IMG/VR virus record: IMGVR_UViG_3300025138_000347
Coordinates: 1-24,128 of that record
Length of the DNA stretch: 24,128 bases
Strand: one strand, 5' to 3'
Origin: a virus
In this document: positions 1-5,974 of the stretch, one piece after another
How the letters are laid out: each line of letters starts with the position of its first letter
Position numbering within the stretch: position 1 is the first letter of the stretch
Notes under the pieces: model-generated
Told to the model about the DNA's origin: nothing
The model's database searches: none
The model's input: only the letters and a program-made list of their open reading frames with translations
Translations under genes and position numbers: made by a program

Positions 1-1146
1 AGGGACTGGCATGGTCATGTGAGTTGCCATCTTCATTCCCGGAGGGATCACGATGGACGACATGTTTTCCGGTTTGTTGCGTCGGTGAAAAAGGAGAGGG
101 TAGCAGTACGACGACATCAACTTCATGGCTTTGCTGTGCTTGTTGGCAGCATCAAGACATGCTCGATACATGTCGGCGTCGGTACCTTCAGGCAATGCCT
201 CGTAAAGAGTGGTGCGGTTCTTATCAGAGAATGACACCCTCTTGCTCTTTGGCGTCACGTCAAGTGCATCCATGATGTCTGGGTTAGACACCTCTTCAAT
301 CAACTTGATGACTTCAAGTAGAAACTTCTCCTTGCAGATAAAAGACCCGGGACCCCTAAGAATCAGATCGTATTCACCAGCCTGCTCTTCTGCGTATTCA
401 ATTTCCTTCTCGCATTTGTCCATGAGACTTTGAAGTGCCAACGATGACATTGGAACTCCAGCCTCTGACATTGCAATTGTGGTCCAGATGCTTTTGCTGT
501 AGAACGAAAGGGAGTAAGCACCATGGGTTGAATCGAAGTGGTCGTCGAACTTCTCTTCTTTGAGTCGCTTGGACAACTCGCTGATAGCGAGAAACGTGTT
601 GTGCGTATCTTGGGCATTGTATTGAATCAGTTTCTGATCTGTGGGTCGATTGTATCTCACCGTCTTCAAGGTTTCGGCGTATGAGTACGCACCAAGTATG
701 GGGCCGAGTGCCTTGAGACTACGTTCTTGTCTCAATTCTGAGTGCAGGTAGTTGAGGACAGAAAGATCAACGAGTTTGGTTGTGTCTGAAAAACAAAACC
801 CGATGTACTTGAGGTACTGGATGTCGAACTGAAGATTCATGCCGAGTATTACGTCAGCCTTACGAATCCATGAACCCAGCATGTCTCTGTCGCAAGGGTC
901 GCTCAGTTGAAAGACCATAGTCTTGCCGGGCTCTAGCCCACCAAGCAAGTCGAAGTTCAATAGCGTTGATGTGGGGGGATTCTTTGGCAGGGTTATGGCT
1001 GCCGTCATCACCAAGTTTTCTTTTGTTACTTGGTCGATGTACTCGCTCTTGCGGGGGTGAAAGACTGTTTGTTCCGGCAACAATAGGCCTATGTGATTGG
1101 CCTTTGTTGCACCGTAGGTTTCGATGTCCAATGAGATAAGGGTCAA
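1..1146 (-). CDS. Family A DNA polymerase with 3'-5' exonuclease, N-terminal part (runs off left edge)
   Basis: This is the N-terminal 382 residues of a phage replicative DNA polymerase of the Pol I family. The three proofreading exonuclease motifs are visible: Exo I LDIET (D7, E9), Exo II NLQFD (N104, D108) and Exo III YNAQD (Y176, D180). After about residue 215 the sequence resembles the start of the polymerase domain (an EAG segment, then a helix pair like the thumb). The catalytic motifs A, B and C lie beyond the window edge, so polymerase activity is inferred from the family. The start is TTG at 1146-1144. It overlaps the TGA of the upstream helix-turn-helix gene as TTGA, and AGAAAGG (1155-1161) sits 8 nt upstream. 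The next in-frame codon upstream is a stop, so no earlier start exists. The coupling suggests that polymerase translation depends on the regulator gene being translated first. Confidence 0.93.
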   Translation of the reverse strand, partial: MTLISLDIETYGATKANHIGLLLPEQTVFHPRKSEYIDQVTKENLVMTAAITLPKNPPTSTLLNFDLLGGLEPGKTMVFQLSDPCDRDMLGSWIRKADVILGMNLQFDIQYLKYIGFCFSDTTKLVDLSVLNYLHSELRQERSLKALGPILGAYSYAETLKTVRYNRPTDQKLIQYNAQDTHNTFLAISELSKRLKEEKFDDHFDSTHGAYSLSFYSKSIWTTIAMSEAGVPMSSLALQSLMDKCEKEIEYAEEQAGEYDLILRGPGSFICKEKFLLEVIKLIEEVSNPDIMDALDVTPKSKRVSFSDKNRTTLYEALPEGTDADMYRACLDAANKHSKAMKLMSSYCYPLLFHRRNKPENMSSIVIPPGMKMATHMTMPVP

Positions 1147-1466
1147 TCATGAAGCCTTTCTATGTCATGCATCTCTGATTCAATGATCTTGCCGTACTCA
1201 GGGTAAACAGCACCAACAATCTTGAAGTATTGCTCGGGTTTTAAGATCGTTACTCCTTTACGAAGATTAGATATAGAACTCGAAGAAATACCTATTTGAT
1301 AAGACAGTTGCTTTGCTGAGGGGGAGTGTTCAATTGCTCGTTGAATCACATTGCATGAGTGTCGTTTAACAAACCATGACCACTCGGACTGGTATGTCAT
1401 GAGTGCGGTTGCCCTACGAACACCATCTTCTAGGTCGTACCGCTCTCTGACATTCAGTCTTCGCAT
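1143..1466 (-). CDS. Helix-turn-helix DNA-binding protein
   Basis: A 107-residue protein with a probable Cro/C1-type helix-turn-helix at about residues 50-80. The stretch AKQLSYQIGISSSSISNLRK has the usual pattern of a helix, a short turn at GIS, then a recognition helix rich in Ser, Asn and Arg. The family binds DNA operators; the target here is unknown. The start ATG is supported by GAAAGGA about 6 nt upstream, within the AGAAAGG motif at 1474-1480. The gene overlaps the upstream acidic protein by 13 nt, and its stop overlaps the polymerase start. Its place directly before the polymerase suggests that it regulates replication or early genes, but that is inference. The N-terminal 45 residues match nothing I recognise. 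Confidence 0.72.
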   Translation of the reverse strand: MRRLNVRERYDLEDGVRRATALMTYQSEWSWFVKRHSCNVIQRAIEHSPSAKQLSYQIGISSSSISNLRKGVTILKPEQYFKIVGAVYPEYGKIIESEMHDIERLHD

Positions 1467-1732
1467 GATCGTTCCTTTCTTTCAGCGTCGGCATCTTCGC
1501 TTTGATCCCAATTCTTTTCTTCAATTCGAAGAGTGCGGGCGTCATACTCTTCGATGGTGGGGATGTACTCTCGAACGAAGTCTTCGAGGGCGTGGAGGAT
1601 GTGTACCCCCTCGCCCTCGAAGCCGACCGAGATAACTTCAGTCACGTCGTCAGTAATGTCGAGAGTGACAGTGCCTTTTAGTTCGCAGTACTCAGTGTCG
1701 ATCGTGAAGTCTCGGTCTGTAATTCTTTTCAC
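1454..1732 (-). CDS. Small acidic protein of unknown function
   Basis: A 92-residue acidic protein that I do not recognise. The first 60 residues alternate short beta-like segments rich in Thr, Val and Ile, followed by a helix (ILHALEDFVREYIP). The C-terminus is highly charged with many Glu, Asp and Lys residues. The start codon is GTG at 1732-1730, overlapping the TGA of the gene upstream as GTGA, with AAGGGA about 8 nt before it. It lies in a run of five tightly coupled genes (2910 down to the polymerase) that must share a transcript. Confidence 0.7.
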   Translation of the reverse strand: MKRITDRDFTIDTEYCELKGTVTLDITDDVTEVISVGFEGEGVHILHALEDFVREYIPTIEEYDARTLRIEEKNWDQSEDADAERKERSCED

Positions 1733-1983
1733 TTGATGTATCCCTTGCTCTTAAAGAATTGCTTGAGGGCCGTACGTCCGGCAACAGAACGATTGTCAAG
1801 GTCATTGTCCTTTTGGAAAGCGTTCAGTCCCTTTACTGTTTCAGCATCACATGTCATGGTGAAAAGAAACTTCTTGCCCAACATGGGAGGCATACTCTTG
1901 GTTGCCTTGGTGTATTCAGGACGGTAGTAAGTCGTCTTAGTCTTCTTGGTTATCTTCTTGGCGGTTTTCTTCTTGGCTCTCAT
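1729..1983 (-). CDS. Lysine-rich protein with ribbon-helix-helix-like C-terminus
   Basis: An 84-residue basic protein. The first 20 residues are almost all Lys, Thr and Ala. From about residue 38 comes a short beta-like strand (KFLFTMTCD), then helix ETVKGLNAFQKDN, a short turn, and helix RSVAGRTALKQFFKSKG. This strand-helix-helix order and length fit the ribbon-helix-helix (CopG/Arc) DNA-binding fold, in which a dimer inserts the beta ribbon into the DNA major groove. The assignment rests on pattern only. The start ATG overlaps the stop of the glycosylase gene as ATGA, with CGGAG 7 nt upstream. With the helix-turn-helix gene, it gives this operon two small DNA-binding candidates. Confidence 0.65.
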   Translation of the reverse strand: MRAKKKTAKKITKKTKTTYYRPEYTKATKSMPPMLGKKFLFTMTCDAETVKGLNAFQKDNDLDNRSVAGRTALKQFFKSKGYIK

Positions 1984-2666
1984 TCTGATTCTCCGGGGTA
2001 CATCGGTTCAACGATGTCGGGGTTTGATGGGACAGGTAGTCTGCCTGACATTGCTCGCCCAAGCAAGTCAATGTGGTCTGATACTGGGTACAAATACTTT
2101 CTGTGCCTCAACACAGCGGCAGGATGGAACGTGGTGTAGATGTTGATCTGGTTGTTAAACAACAACTGGGCTGCTTGCCCTTGATTGCTGAAGCCATGAC
2201 GTAATGACTTCTGTTTTCCAAGCAGGTATTGCGATATGACACCGTAAGCATGGCTACCGAGGCAAAGCAAGAATGATTTGCCGTGGTGGTTTACGATCTT
2301 TTCGATGTCTTCATGGAGGTACACAAAGCACTTCTTGTAATGCTTGTTTTTAGGTGTACCTTCGATTGCGAGCGTAGCACAACGTGCTGCGTTTGTCATG
2401 TACACAGGGGACTTGAGTATCTGTTCGTGGTTAAGGTAAACCTTGGCTAGAAGGTTTCCACTTGGGCCTACAAAACACTTGTTCTCTTGGTCTTCTTGGT
2501 AGCCGGGGTTCATCCCGACAACAATAAGCGGGGGGGAATTAGAAGAGGATTCCGACTGCTTGTGAAAACGTGTCGGAACCCCCGGACTCTTGGCTCCCTG
2601 ATGTAATTCACACCTTGTACATGAGGGCTGCGAAGAGAATGTTGGTAGTGGTATGTCAGTCGTCAT
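1980..2666 (-). CDS. Uracil-DNA glycosylase superfamily protein (family 4-like, Fe-S)
   Basis: A 228-residue protein of the uracil-DNA glycosylase superfamily, which removes uracil from DNA to start base-excision repair. Motif 1 is GMNPGYQED (51-59) followed by CFVGPSG. The substrate-binding motif near the C-terminus is HPAAVLR (181-187). Four cysteines at C16, C19, C96 and C113 match the spacing of the Fe-S ligands of family 4 enzymes, two close together near the N-terminus and two about 17 apart. Family 4 enzymes usually have GEAPG in motif 1; the GMNPG form changes the usual Glu, so activity should not be assumed. The start overlaps the previous stop by 11 nt, and the end overlaps the next start as ATGA. 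Confidence 0.85.
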   Translation of the reverse strand: MTTDIPLPTFSSQPSCTRCELHQGAKSPGVPTRFHKQSESSSNSPPLIVVGMNPGYQEDQENKCFVGPSGNLLAKVYLNHEQILKSPVYMTNAARCATLAIEGTPKNKHYKKCFVYLHEDIEKIVNHHGKSFLLCLGSHAYGVISQYLLGKQKSLRHGFSNQGQAAQLLFNNQINIYTTFHPAAVLRHRKYLYPVSDHIDLLGRAMSGRLPVPSNPDIVEPMYPGESE

Positions 2667-2910
2667 CCCAAAGCCACTCTCCTTTAAGTTGTTGTGGGGG
2701 GCTGATCTTGTTTACTAAGGAATAAAGGTGTGGGTTGATCATTAACCCAAAAGGAAGGTAGGCGTATTCACCTTCCTTGTTGTTTGCAAGTATGCAGAGA
2801 ACTTCAAAGGTTCTACCTTTAGCATCTTGGCAAGAGACAACGGATAAGTCGTTGTTCTTTGCGGCCAGCAGCATGGTTTGAAAGTTTGCTTCTGACTCTT
2901 GTCCGATCAT
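2656..2910 (-). CDS. Hypothetical protein, first gene of the polymerase operon
   Basis: An 84-residue protein that I do not recognise. It has a helical N-terminus (EANFQTMLLAAKNNDLSVV), beta-like segments around FEVLCILANN and GEYAYLPFGLMINP, and an acidic tail ending WLWDDD. The frame stays open 43 codons further upstream, but that stretch runs through a GC-rich hairpin and lacks a well-placed ribosome binding site. The ATG at 2910-2908 has GGAGT 6 nt upstream and is the likely start. An AGAAAGG also occurs at 2929-2935, too far away for this start. The leader upstream carries the shared 10-mer and a hairpin, so this gene is probably the first of the transcript that reaches the polymerase. 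Confidence 0.7.
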   Translation of the reverse strand: MIGQESEANFQTMLLAAKNNDLSVVSCQDAKGRTFEVLCILANNKEGEYAYLPFGLMINPHLYSLVNKISPPQQLKGEWLWDDD

Positions 2911-2985
2911 GTTGATACTCCATCCAGTCCTTTCTAGTTTACTGGGTGATTTGATTATTGAAGATGTAAACCCCGTTGATTTGCG

Positions 2986-3018
2986 GTCGCCCGCCGCCCC
3001 GTTCGCGGGGCGGGCGAC
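2986..3018 (-). promoter_or_regulatory. GC-rich leader hairpin
   Basis: Positions 2986-3001 pair with 3006-3018 around a 4-nt loop, forming a stem of 13 pairs with a 3-nt bulge, almost all G-C. No T-run follows on either strand, so it is not a standard intrinsic terminator. It lies in the 5' leader of the gene starting at 2910, about 75 nt before the start codon. Confidence 0.6.
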
Positions 3019-3041
3019 TCGCTGCATCCATGTACCCAAAA

Positions 3042-3051
3042 ATATGTCGGT
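3042..3051 (-). promoter_or_regulatory. Candidate phage promoter motif ACCGACATAT (copy 1)
   Basis: The minus strand reads ACCGACATAT about 30 nt after a terminator and before a GC-rich hairpin and the gene at 2910. The identical 10-mer recurs at 5975-5984 in the same order of elements. I see no sigma-70-like -35 box at the right distance. A phage-specific or alternative promoter is the inference. Confidence 0.4.
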
Positions 3052-3080
3052 ATCATTGAACTCGAGTTTAAGTGCGCATG

Positions 3081-3111
3081 AAAAAAGGGAACGACCGTGT
3101 TGGCCGTCCCC
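3081..3111 (-). terminator. Intrinsic terminator, minus strand
   Basis: On the minus strand GGGGACGGCC and GGTCGTTCCC (10 pairs, two of them G-U) close a 5-nt loop and are followed by six T residues. It pairs fully only as minus-strand RNA. It ends the transcription unit coming from the genes at 3262-5870. Confidence 0.85.
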
Positions 3112-3261
3112 TGTTAGCGTGGAATCTTAGATCACTTTATAGGGGCATGCTGATCAGGCAACCCTCACCCCAGAGTCCACTGTTTCTCTGAGGATCCTTG
3201 GAATGAGTGGCACCGACCGAAGCCGATGCCACTCTATAGCCCTCGGTTAGTACAAGTTCAC
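3081..3261 (-). ncRNA. Candidate structured RNA or structured 3' UTR ending in a terminator
   Basis: About 180 nt without a convincing gene hold three hairpins that all pair best in the minus-strand transcript. The first (3205-3234) has an 8-bp stem GAGTGGCA/TGCCACTC, a further U-G pair and four pairs, and a UUCG tetraloop. The second (3168-3193) is an 8-pair stem. The third is the terminator at 3081-3111. In the first two, pairs that are C-A mismatches on the plus strand become G-U pairs on the minus strand, which marks that strand as the functional one. It could be a small RNA processed from, or separate from, the upstream mRNA, or a stabilising 3' UTR. No RNA family is recognised. Confidence 0.4.
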
Positions 3262-3414
3262 CTAGAGGGATCGGTAAACAGGTAAGCAGTTTTCTTCTGA
3301 CTTGCTTAGGTCATACCTCATGTCAATACGAACCACACCCCAGAGGTGAATGTGGAAAGTTAGATTTTCAATCCATCTGTCGAACAAGCGACCGATGAAA
3401 CGATTCAGCCACAT
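3262..3414 (-). CDS. Possible 50-aa protein overlapping the previous gene
   Basis: An ATG at 3414-3412 opens a 50-codon frame ending in TAG at 3264-3262. It overlaps the end of the 63-aa gene upstream by 47 nt and then continues alone for about 105 nt. The product is basic and aromatic at its start (WLNRFIGRLFDRW) and looks protein-like, with codon choice like its neighbours. There is no clear ribosome binding site, so translation would need coupling to the gene upstream. No function can be suggested. Confidence 0.42.
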   Translation of the reverse strand: MWLNRFIGRLFDRWIENLTFHIHLWGVVRIDMRYDLSKSEENCLPVYRSL

Positions 3415-3559
3415 CAGGTGGCTGGTTGTAGAACGATACTTCTAGTCGTTCTTTTGTGTGTAGAGGAAGATTTGCAGGGTAGTCTTTTAACTTGTAAGAG
3501 TTAGATGTAATCCCTACAACTTTGTCCTGAAACCTGATGACTTTGAACTCAATCAACAT
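3368..3559 (-). CDS. Small hypothetical protein
   Basis: A 63-residue protein, not recognised. It begins MLIEFKVIRFQ and looks beta-rich in its first half, with a more charged C-terminal half (HTKERLEVSFYNQ). The ATG at 3559 overlaps the stop of the upstream gene by 11 nt and has a GGTGGA-like sequence shortly before it. A longer in-frame extension upstream would lie wholly inside the previous gene and is less likely. It is probably translated by coupling. Confidence 0.6.
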   Translation of the reverse strand: MLIEFKVIRFQDKVVGITSNSYKLKDYPANLPLHTKERLEVSFYNQPPDVAESFHRSLVRQMD

Positions 3560-4067
3560 CTTCATCCACCCAATCCATCTTGCCGATAACAGAGAAACCT
3601 CTGAGATCCAGAAGTTGGTTGAGTGGATAAGCATCATCTCCCACAACTACAGACTTGGTAGTTCCTCGTTCCTTGCAGATCTCATACCTCATTGTGAGGT
3701 CTGGACCGGGATGCAAGTACTCACGTTGAATAGCATAAGCCATATCTACTGCGGCTTTCCGTAGTATTTGATTGGCTAGTTTGATGAGGTGTTCACGAGA
3801 GTATTTCACGATCATTTCTTTACCGGCACGTTTAACAACTACGTTTGTAAAGAACTGTCCGTTTGCGTCTGGACTGAGACCGTCAAGAACAGTCTCGTTA
3901 TCTTCGCTTACTCCGTAGTTGTACATCTCGTCAAGAATACTGCCATGGGTATCTTGCGGATCTTCTTGTCGAGAGAACCCATACTCGTAAGCCCATGGGA
4001 TGTTACTCATCCCAGCCGATTCGGCTACGTCGTTCTCACGAATGTCGTGCATGTGAATAACTGTCAA
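3549..4067 (-). CDS. Hypothetical protein
   Basis: A protein of about 172 residues that I do not recognise. The first 65 residues are acidic and probably flexible. A basic helical segment (EHLIKLANQILRKAAVDMAY) sits in the middle, and the C-terminus is acidic again (DWVDEDVD). The start is uncertain. TTG at 4067 has GAAAGGA 6 nt upstream and is preferred, while ATG at 4052 is the nearest ATG and lacks a well-spaced site. An upstream ATG at 4115 is unlikely because the intervening sequence contains the hairpin at 4089-4118. Confidence 0.65.
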   Translation of the reverse strand: MTVIHMHDIRENDVAESAGMSNIPWAYEYGFSRQEDPQDTHGSILDEMYNYGVSEDNETVLDGLSPDANGQFFTNVVVKRAGKEMIVKYSREHLIKLANQILRKAAVDMAYAIQREYLHPGPDLTMRYEICKERGTTKSVVVGDDAYPLNQLLDLRGFSVIGKMDWVDEDVD

Positions 4068-4088
4068 GGTGAATCCTTTCACACATAA

Positions 4089-4118
4089 GGAGTGGGGGTT
4101 CACAACTCCCCCCACTCC
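4089..4118 (-). promoter_or_regulatory. Intergenic hairpin
   Basis: GGAGTGGGGG (4089-4098) pairs perfectly with CCCCCACTCC (4109-4118) around a 10-nt loop. It lies 15 nt after the stop of the gene at 4134 and just before the ribosome binding site of the next. The minus-strand continuation (TTATGTG) has too few T residues for a strong terminator. Confidence 0.6.
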
Positions 4119-4133
4119 ATGAGAGATGAGACT

Positions 4134-4760
4134 TCAGAGAATTTCGTCGCCTTCTTCGGCACCTACCGGCGTGACTGCGTTCTCTGGTCGTTGCAGTCGC
4201 TTGTACGCTGCTTCCTTGTGAATGGCACCATCAAGACTTGACGGTCCAAACATCTCCCGGTGTTCACTAATTGAATCTGTGAACAACTGAGGATCACTGA
4301 AGTCCAAATCAATGCTCTTGAACTGAACTCTCTTGGTTCCATTCTTGTCAGTGACTCGTCCCGTCATAGGACATGTCACACATAACCCTTCGAACATCTT
4401 GCATTCTGCGGCAAGAGTGTCTCTGTCCATCGCCATGTAGTTTCCGAGATGGTCATCATCCACCCCAAGAGCAGACAACAAACTCTTGAGTTGAACCGCC
4501 CCAAGGTTCACTGCTACTCGCTTGATACGTCCTTCGTTGTCCACGACCTGTGCCACCGGCAACTTTGCTCCGATGGTGTAACTCCAGACCACGGCCTCAT
4601 ATGAATCTTTGCCGTCCGCCACATCTTGTGGGTGCTTGAAGATGAAGTTCGTGGTGTTGGCGTTGTTGGCACTAGCAGAAACTCGGGCCAGTGCCACTTC
4701 CGTGATATTCGGAACCATGAGAGAAACCGTACAGTCGTCCATCCAGTCAAGATTAGCCAT
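4134..4760 (-). CDS. Hypothetical early protein, possible single-stranded DNA-binding protein
   Basis: A 208-residue protein. The start ATG at 4760 is clear, with AGAAAGG (4767-4773) 6 nt upstream. The middle carries a helical segment (LKSLLSALGVDDDH) and a pair of cysteines (CVTC, plus one about 8 residues earlier), followed by beta-like strands (TKRVQFKSIDLDF). The C-terminus is acidic (EEGDEIL), a feature shared by phage single-stranded DNA-binding proteins, which use the tail to recruit the polymerase. Its place among replication genes fits that role. I see no diagnostic OB-fold motif, so the idea is weak. It sits directly after a terminator, so its expression may be set by readthrough. 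Confidence 0.7.
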   Translation of the reverse strand: MANLDWMDDCTVSLMVPNITEVALARVSASANNANTTNFIFKHPQDVADGKDSYEAVVWSYTIGAKLPVAQVVDNEGRIKRVAVNLGAVQLKSLLSALGVDDDHLGNYMAMDRDTLAAECKMFEGLCVTCPMTGRVTDKNGTKRVQFKSIDLDFSDPQLFTDSISEHREMFGPSSLDGAIHKEAAYKRLQRPENAVTPVGAEEGDEIL

Positions 4761-4790
4761 TGTATTCCTTTCTAAAAATACAATACTGAG

Positions 4791-4844
4791 AAAACCCCGC
4801 CCCACCGGGCGGCGGCAAAGCCGCGTCGCCCGGAGGGGAAGGGG
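4791..4844 (-). terminator. Long GC-rich intrinsic terminator, minus strand
   Basis: The minus strand folds into a long stem. CCGGGCG and GCGGC pair with GCCGC and CGCCCGG around a TTT loop, with a 2-nt bulge. Two more blocks of four C-G pairs extend the base, and TTTTCTC follows. It begins about 9 nt after the kinase stop. The next gene's ribosome binding site follows within 25 nt, leaving no room for a full promoter, so it probably acts as a leaky terminator or attenuator. Confidence 0.62.
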
Positions 4845-4852
4845 GAGATAGG

Positions 4853-5278
4853 TTATTTCCCACACCCTTCGAGTGTGAGTTCCGTGGGCCATTCTTCCCA
4901 ACGCTCTGCCATCTTGTCGATGGTTTCCTGAGGGACATCATGGATGTTGCCATGACATCCCACCATCTTGATGACGGAAGTGTCGTACTGGTAAGCCTTA
5001 GCCAACTCAGCGTAATGACCCAACTCCCATCTGGTGCTGAAGGTGTTTGCAACCACCAGCATGGGAGTTTTCATAATCATGTGTTCCTTGATTCGCTTCT
5101 GACACCAAAGGTGAGCCTCAGTCAACTTAGAGGCATCAAATTCATAAGGGCCTCGTCCGTTCCAGCCCTTGTAGAAGTAGAAATCGGCTTCGTAGTGCCA
5201 ACGCCTCTTGATCGTCAGCCTACGAGCCAGCGTCGTCTTTCCCGTTCCCGGGAGTCCTCGAATCAGAATGAGTTTCAT
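4853..5278 (-). CDS. P-loop kinase, polynucleotide-kinase-like (AAA/NEDD4BP2-type)
   Basis: A 141-residue P-loop nucleotide-binding protein. The Walker A motif is GLPGTGKTT near residues 8-16. A likely substrate Asp lies in HYEADFYF, the region AHLWCQKRIKEHM is helical, and MLVVANTFSTRWE matches the NTF(T/S)xxWE motif of this family. The family includes the 5' kinase domain of T4 polynucleotide kinase and N4BP2-like kinases, which phosphorylate 5' ends of nucleic acids. In phages such enzymes can repair nicked RNA or DNA. No phosphatase domain is present. The start ATG has AGAAAGGG (5284-5291) 5 nt upstream. It ends just before the long terminator at 4791-4844. Confidence 0.82.
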   Translation of the reverse strand: MKLILIRGLPGTGKTTLARRLTIKRRWHYEADFYFYKGWNGRGPYEFDASKLTEAHLWCQKRIKEHMIMKTPMLVVANTFSTRWELGHYAELAKAYQYDTSVIKMVGCHGNIHDVPQETIDKMAERWEEWPTELTLEGCGK

Positions 5279-5306
5279 GTGATCCCTTTCTAAAGCCTAG
5301 CGGAGC

Positions 5307-5337
5307 GATCTCCGGCGGCACCGCCCTGCCGGAGATC
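5307..5337 (-). promoter_or_regulatory. Intergenic hairpin
   Basis: GATCTCCGGC (5307-5316) pairs perfectly with GCCGGAGATC (5328-5337) around an 11-nt loop that can form three more pairs. It fills the 69-nt gap between the gene at 5348 and the kinase start. A competing stem, CGGAG (5301-5305) with CTCCG (5310-5314), uses part of the same bases. No T-run follows. Confidence 0.65.
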
Positions 5338-5347
5338 CGAAGCGGCG

Positions 5348-5611
5348 TCAATTGTTATCCTCTGAGTAGTAGTGAATAGGACCACCGTAAATCACCTTCA
5401 TGATGATGTAATAGTCCTTGTATGCCCTGACGTACAGATCGTTGCCTTCCTCCAGATGTTCGACGTACTTTTTTGCTTCCTCCTTTTCAAACTTGGTTGC
5501 GTTGCATGCCCCCGGCTTCCAGTTCTCATTCACCTCCCGAAGCATTTCGATGTACTCCTTCAGTATTACTTGAAGTCGTTCGTCACACTCAATCAGTTGA
5601 TCAATTCTCAT
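5348..5611 (-). CDS. Small hypothetical protein
   Basis: An 87-residue protein, not recognised. The N-terminal half is helical (ERLQVILKEYIEMLREVNEN). After a KPGACN turn a second charged helix follows, and the C-terminus is rich in Tyr (YKDYYIIMKVIYGG). The ATG at 5611 lies inside the end of the upstream gene (11-nt overlap) with GGAG 7 nt before it. A longer frame to 5662 would lie wholly within the upstream gene and is rejected. Confidence 0.65.
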   Translation of the reverse strand: MRIDQLIECDERLQVILKEYIEMLREVNENWKPGACNATKFEKEEAKKYVEHLEEGNDLYVRAYKDYYIIMKVIYGGPIHYYSEDNN

Positions 5612-5870
5612 CTTTGTTCTCCAGTTCCTTGATCCACTTGTCGTCTTCCAGTTCTGCGACACGCACGAACAGTCCAGTGATCATCCACTTCATACGGTGC
5701 CACTCATTAAAAGCATCGGCTCGTCCTTCTGGGCCGTACTGACAACCCTCGAAACCAGCACCAAGAACGCTCTCGATCTCGGCGTCACAATCAGAACAGA
5801 GAGGGAAATGCTTATCGACATTCCCCTCCATGCTCTTACTACACCTTGGGCAGTTATTCATCATTTTCAT
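5601..5870 (-). CDS. Zinc-ribbon protein
   Basis: An 89-residue protein whose first 30 residues hold two CxxC pairs (CPRC at about 7-10 and CSDC at about 25-28), forming a probable zinc ribbon. The rest is helical and charged (AFNEWHRMKWM, then VAELEDDKWIKELEN). Such small phage zinc proteins often bind nucleic acid or host proteins, but no specific role can be read here. The start ATG has AGAAAGG (5879-5885) 8 nt upstream. It is the first gene after a terminator, the shared 10-mer at 5975 and a GC-rich hairpin. Confidence 0.75.
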   Translation of the reverse strand: MKMMNNCPRCSKSMEGNVDKHFPLCSDCDAEIESVLGAGFEGCQYGPEGRADAFNEWHRMKWMITGLFVRVAELEDDKWIKELENKDEN

Positions 5871-5904
5871 GTTCTTACCTTTCTAGTTGAATATGATCTA
5901 AAGA

Positions 5905-5957
5905 CACCGCGGCGGCGTGCCGAGGCACGAGGCACCGGAGGGCACGACGCTGTGGTG
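5905..5957. promoter_or_regulatory. GC-rich imperfect hairpin in leader
   Basis: Positions 5905-5921 can pair with 5941-5957 with one mismatch and two G-T pairs in the plus-strand sense; in the minus strand those become extra mismatches. An inner perfect inverted repeat, CGTGCC-GA-GGCACG (5916-5929), is present. It lies in the leader of the zinc-ribbon gene. Confidence 0.45.
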
Positions 5958-5974
5958 GCTTATCTTGTTGTGGC

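Noticed and set aside
2819-2923. A 34-codon frame (ATG 2923, minus strand) with AGAAAGGA 4 nt upstream
   Set aside because: It lies inside the 84-aa gene in another frame, and its product is Arg-rich and featureless. The AGAAAGG may be a remnant or decoy. I leave it out for lack of other support.
3120-3260. A tRNA or known small RNA in the hairpin-rich gap
   Set aside because: No cloverleaf with a TTCRA T-loop or a CCA-type acceptor pairing can be drawn, and no known RNA family is recognised.
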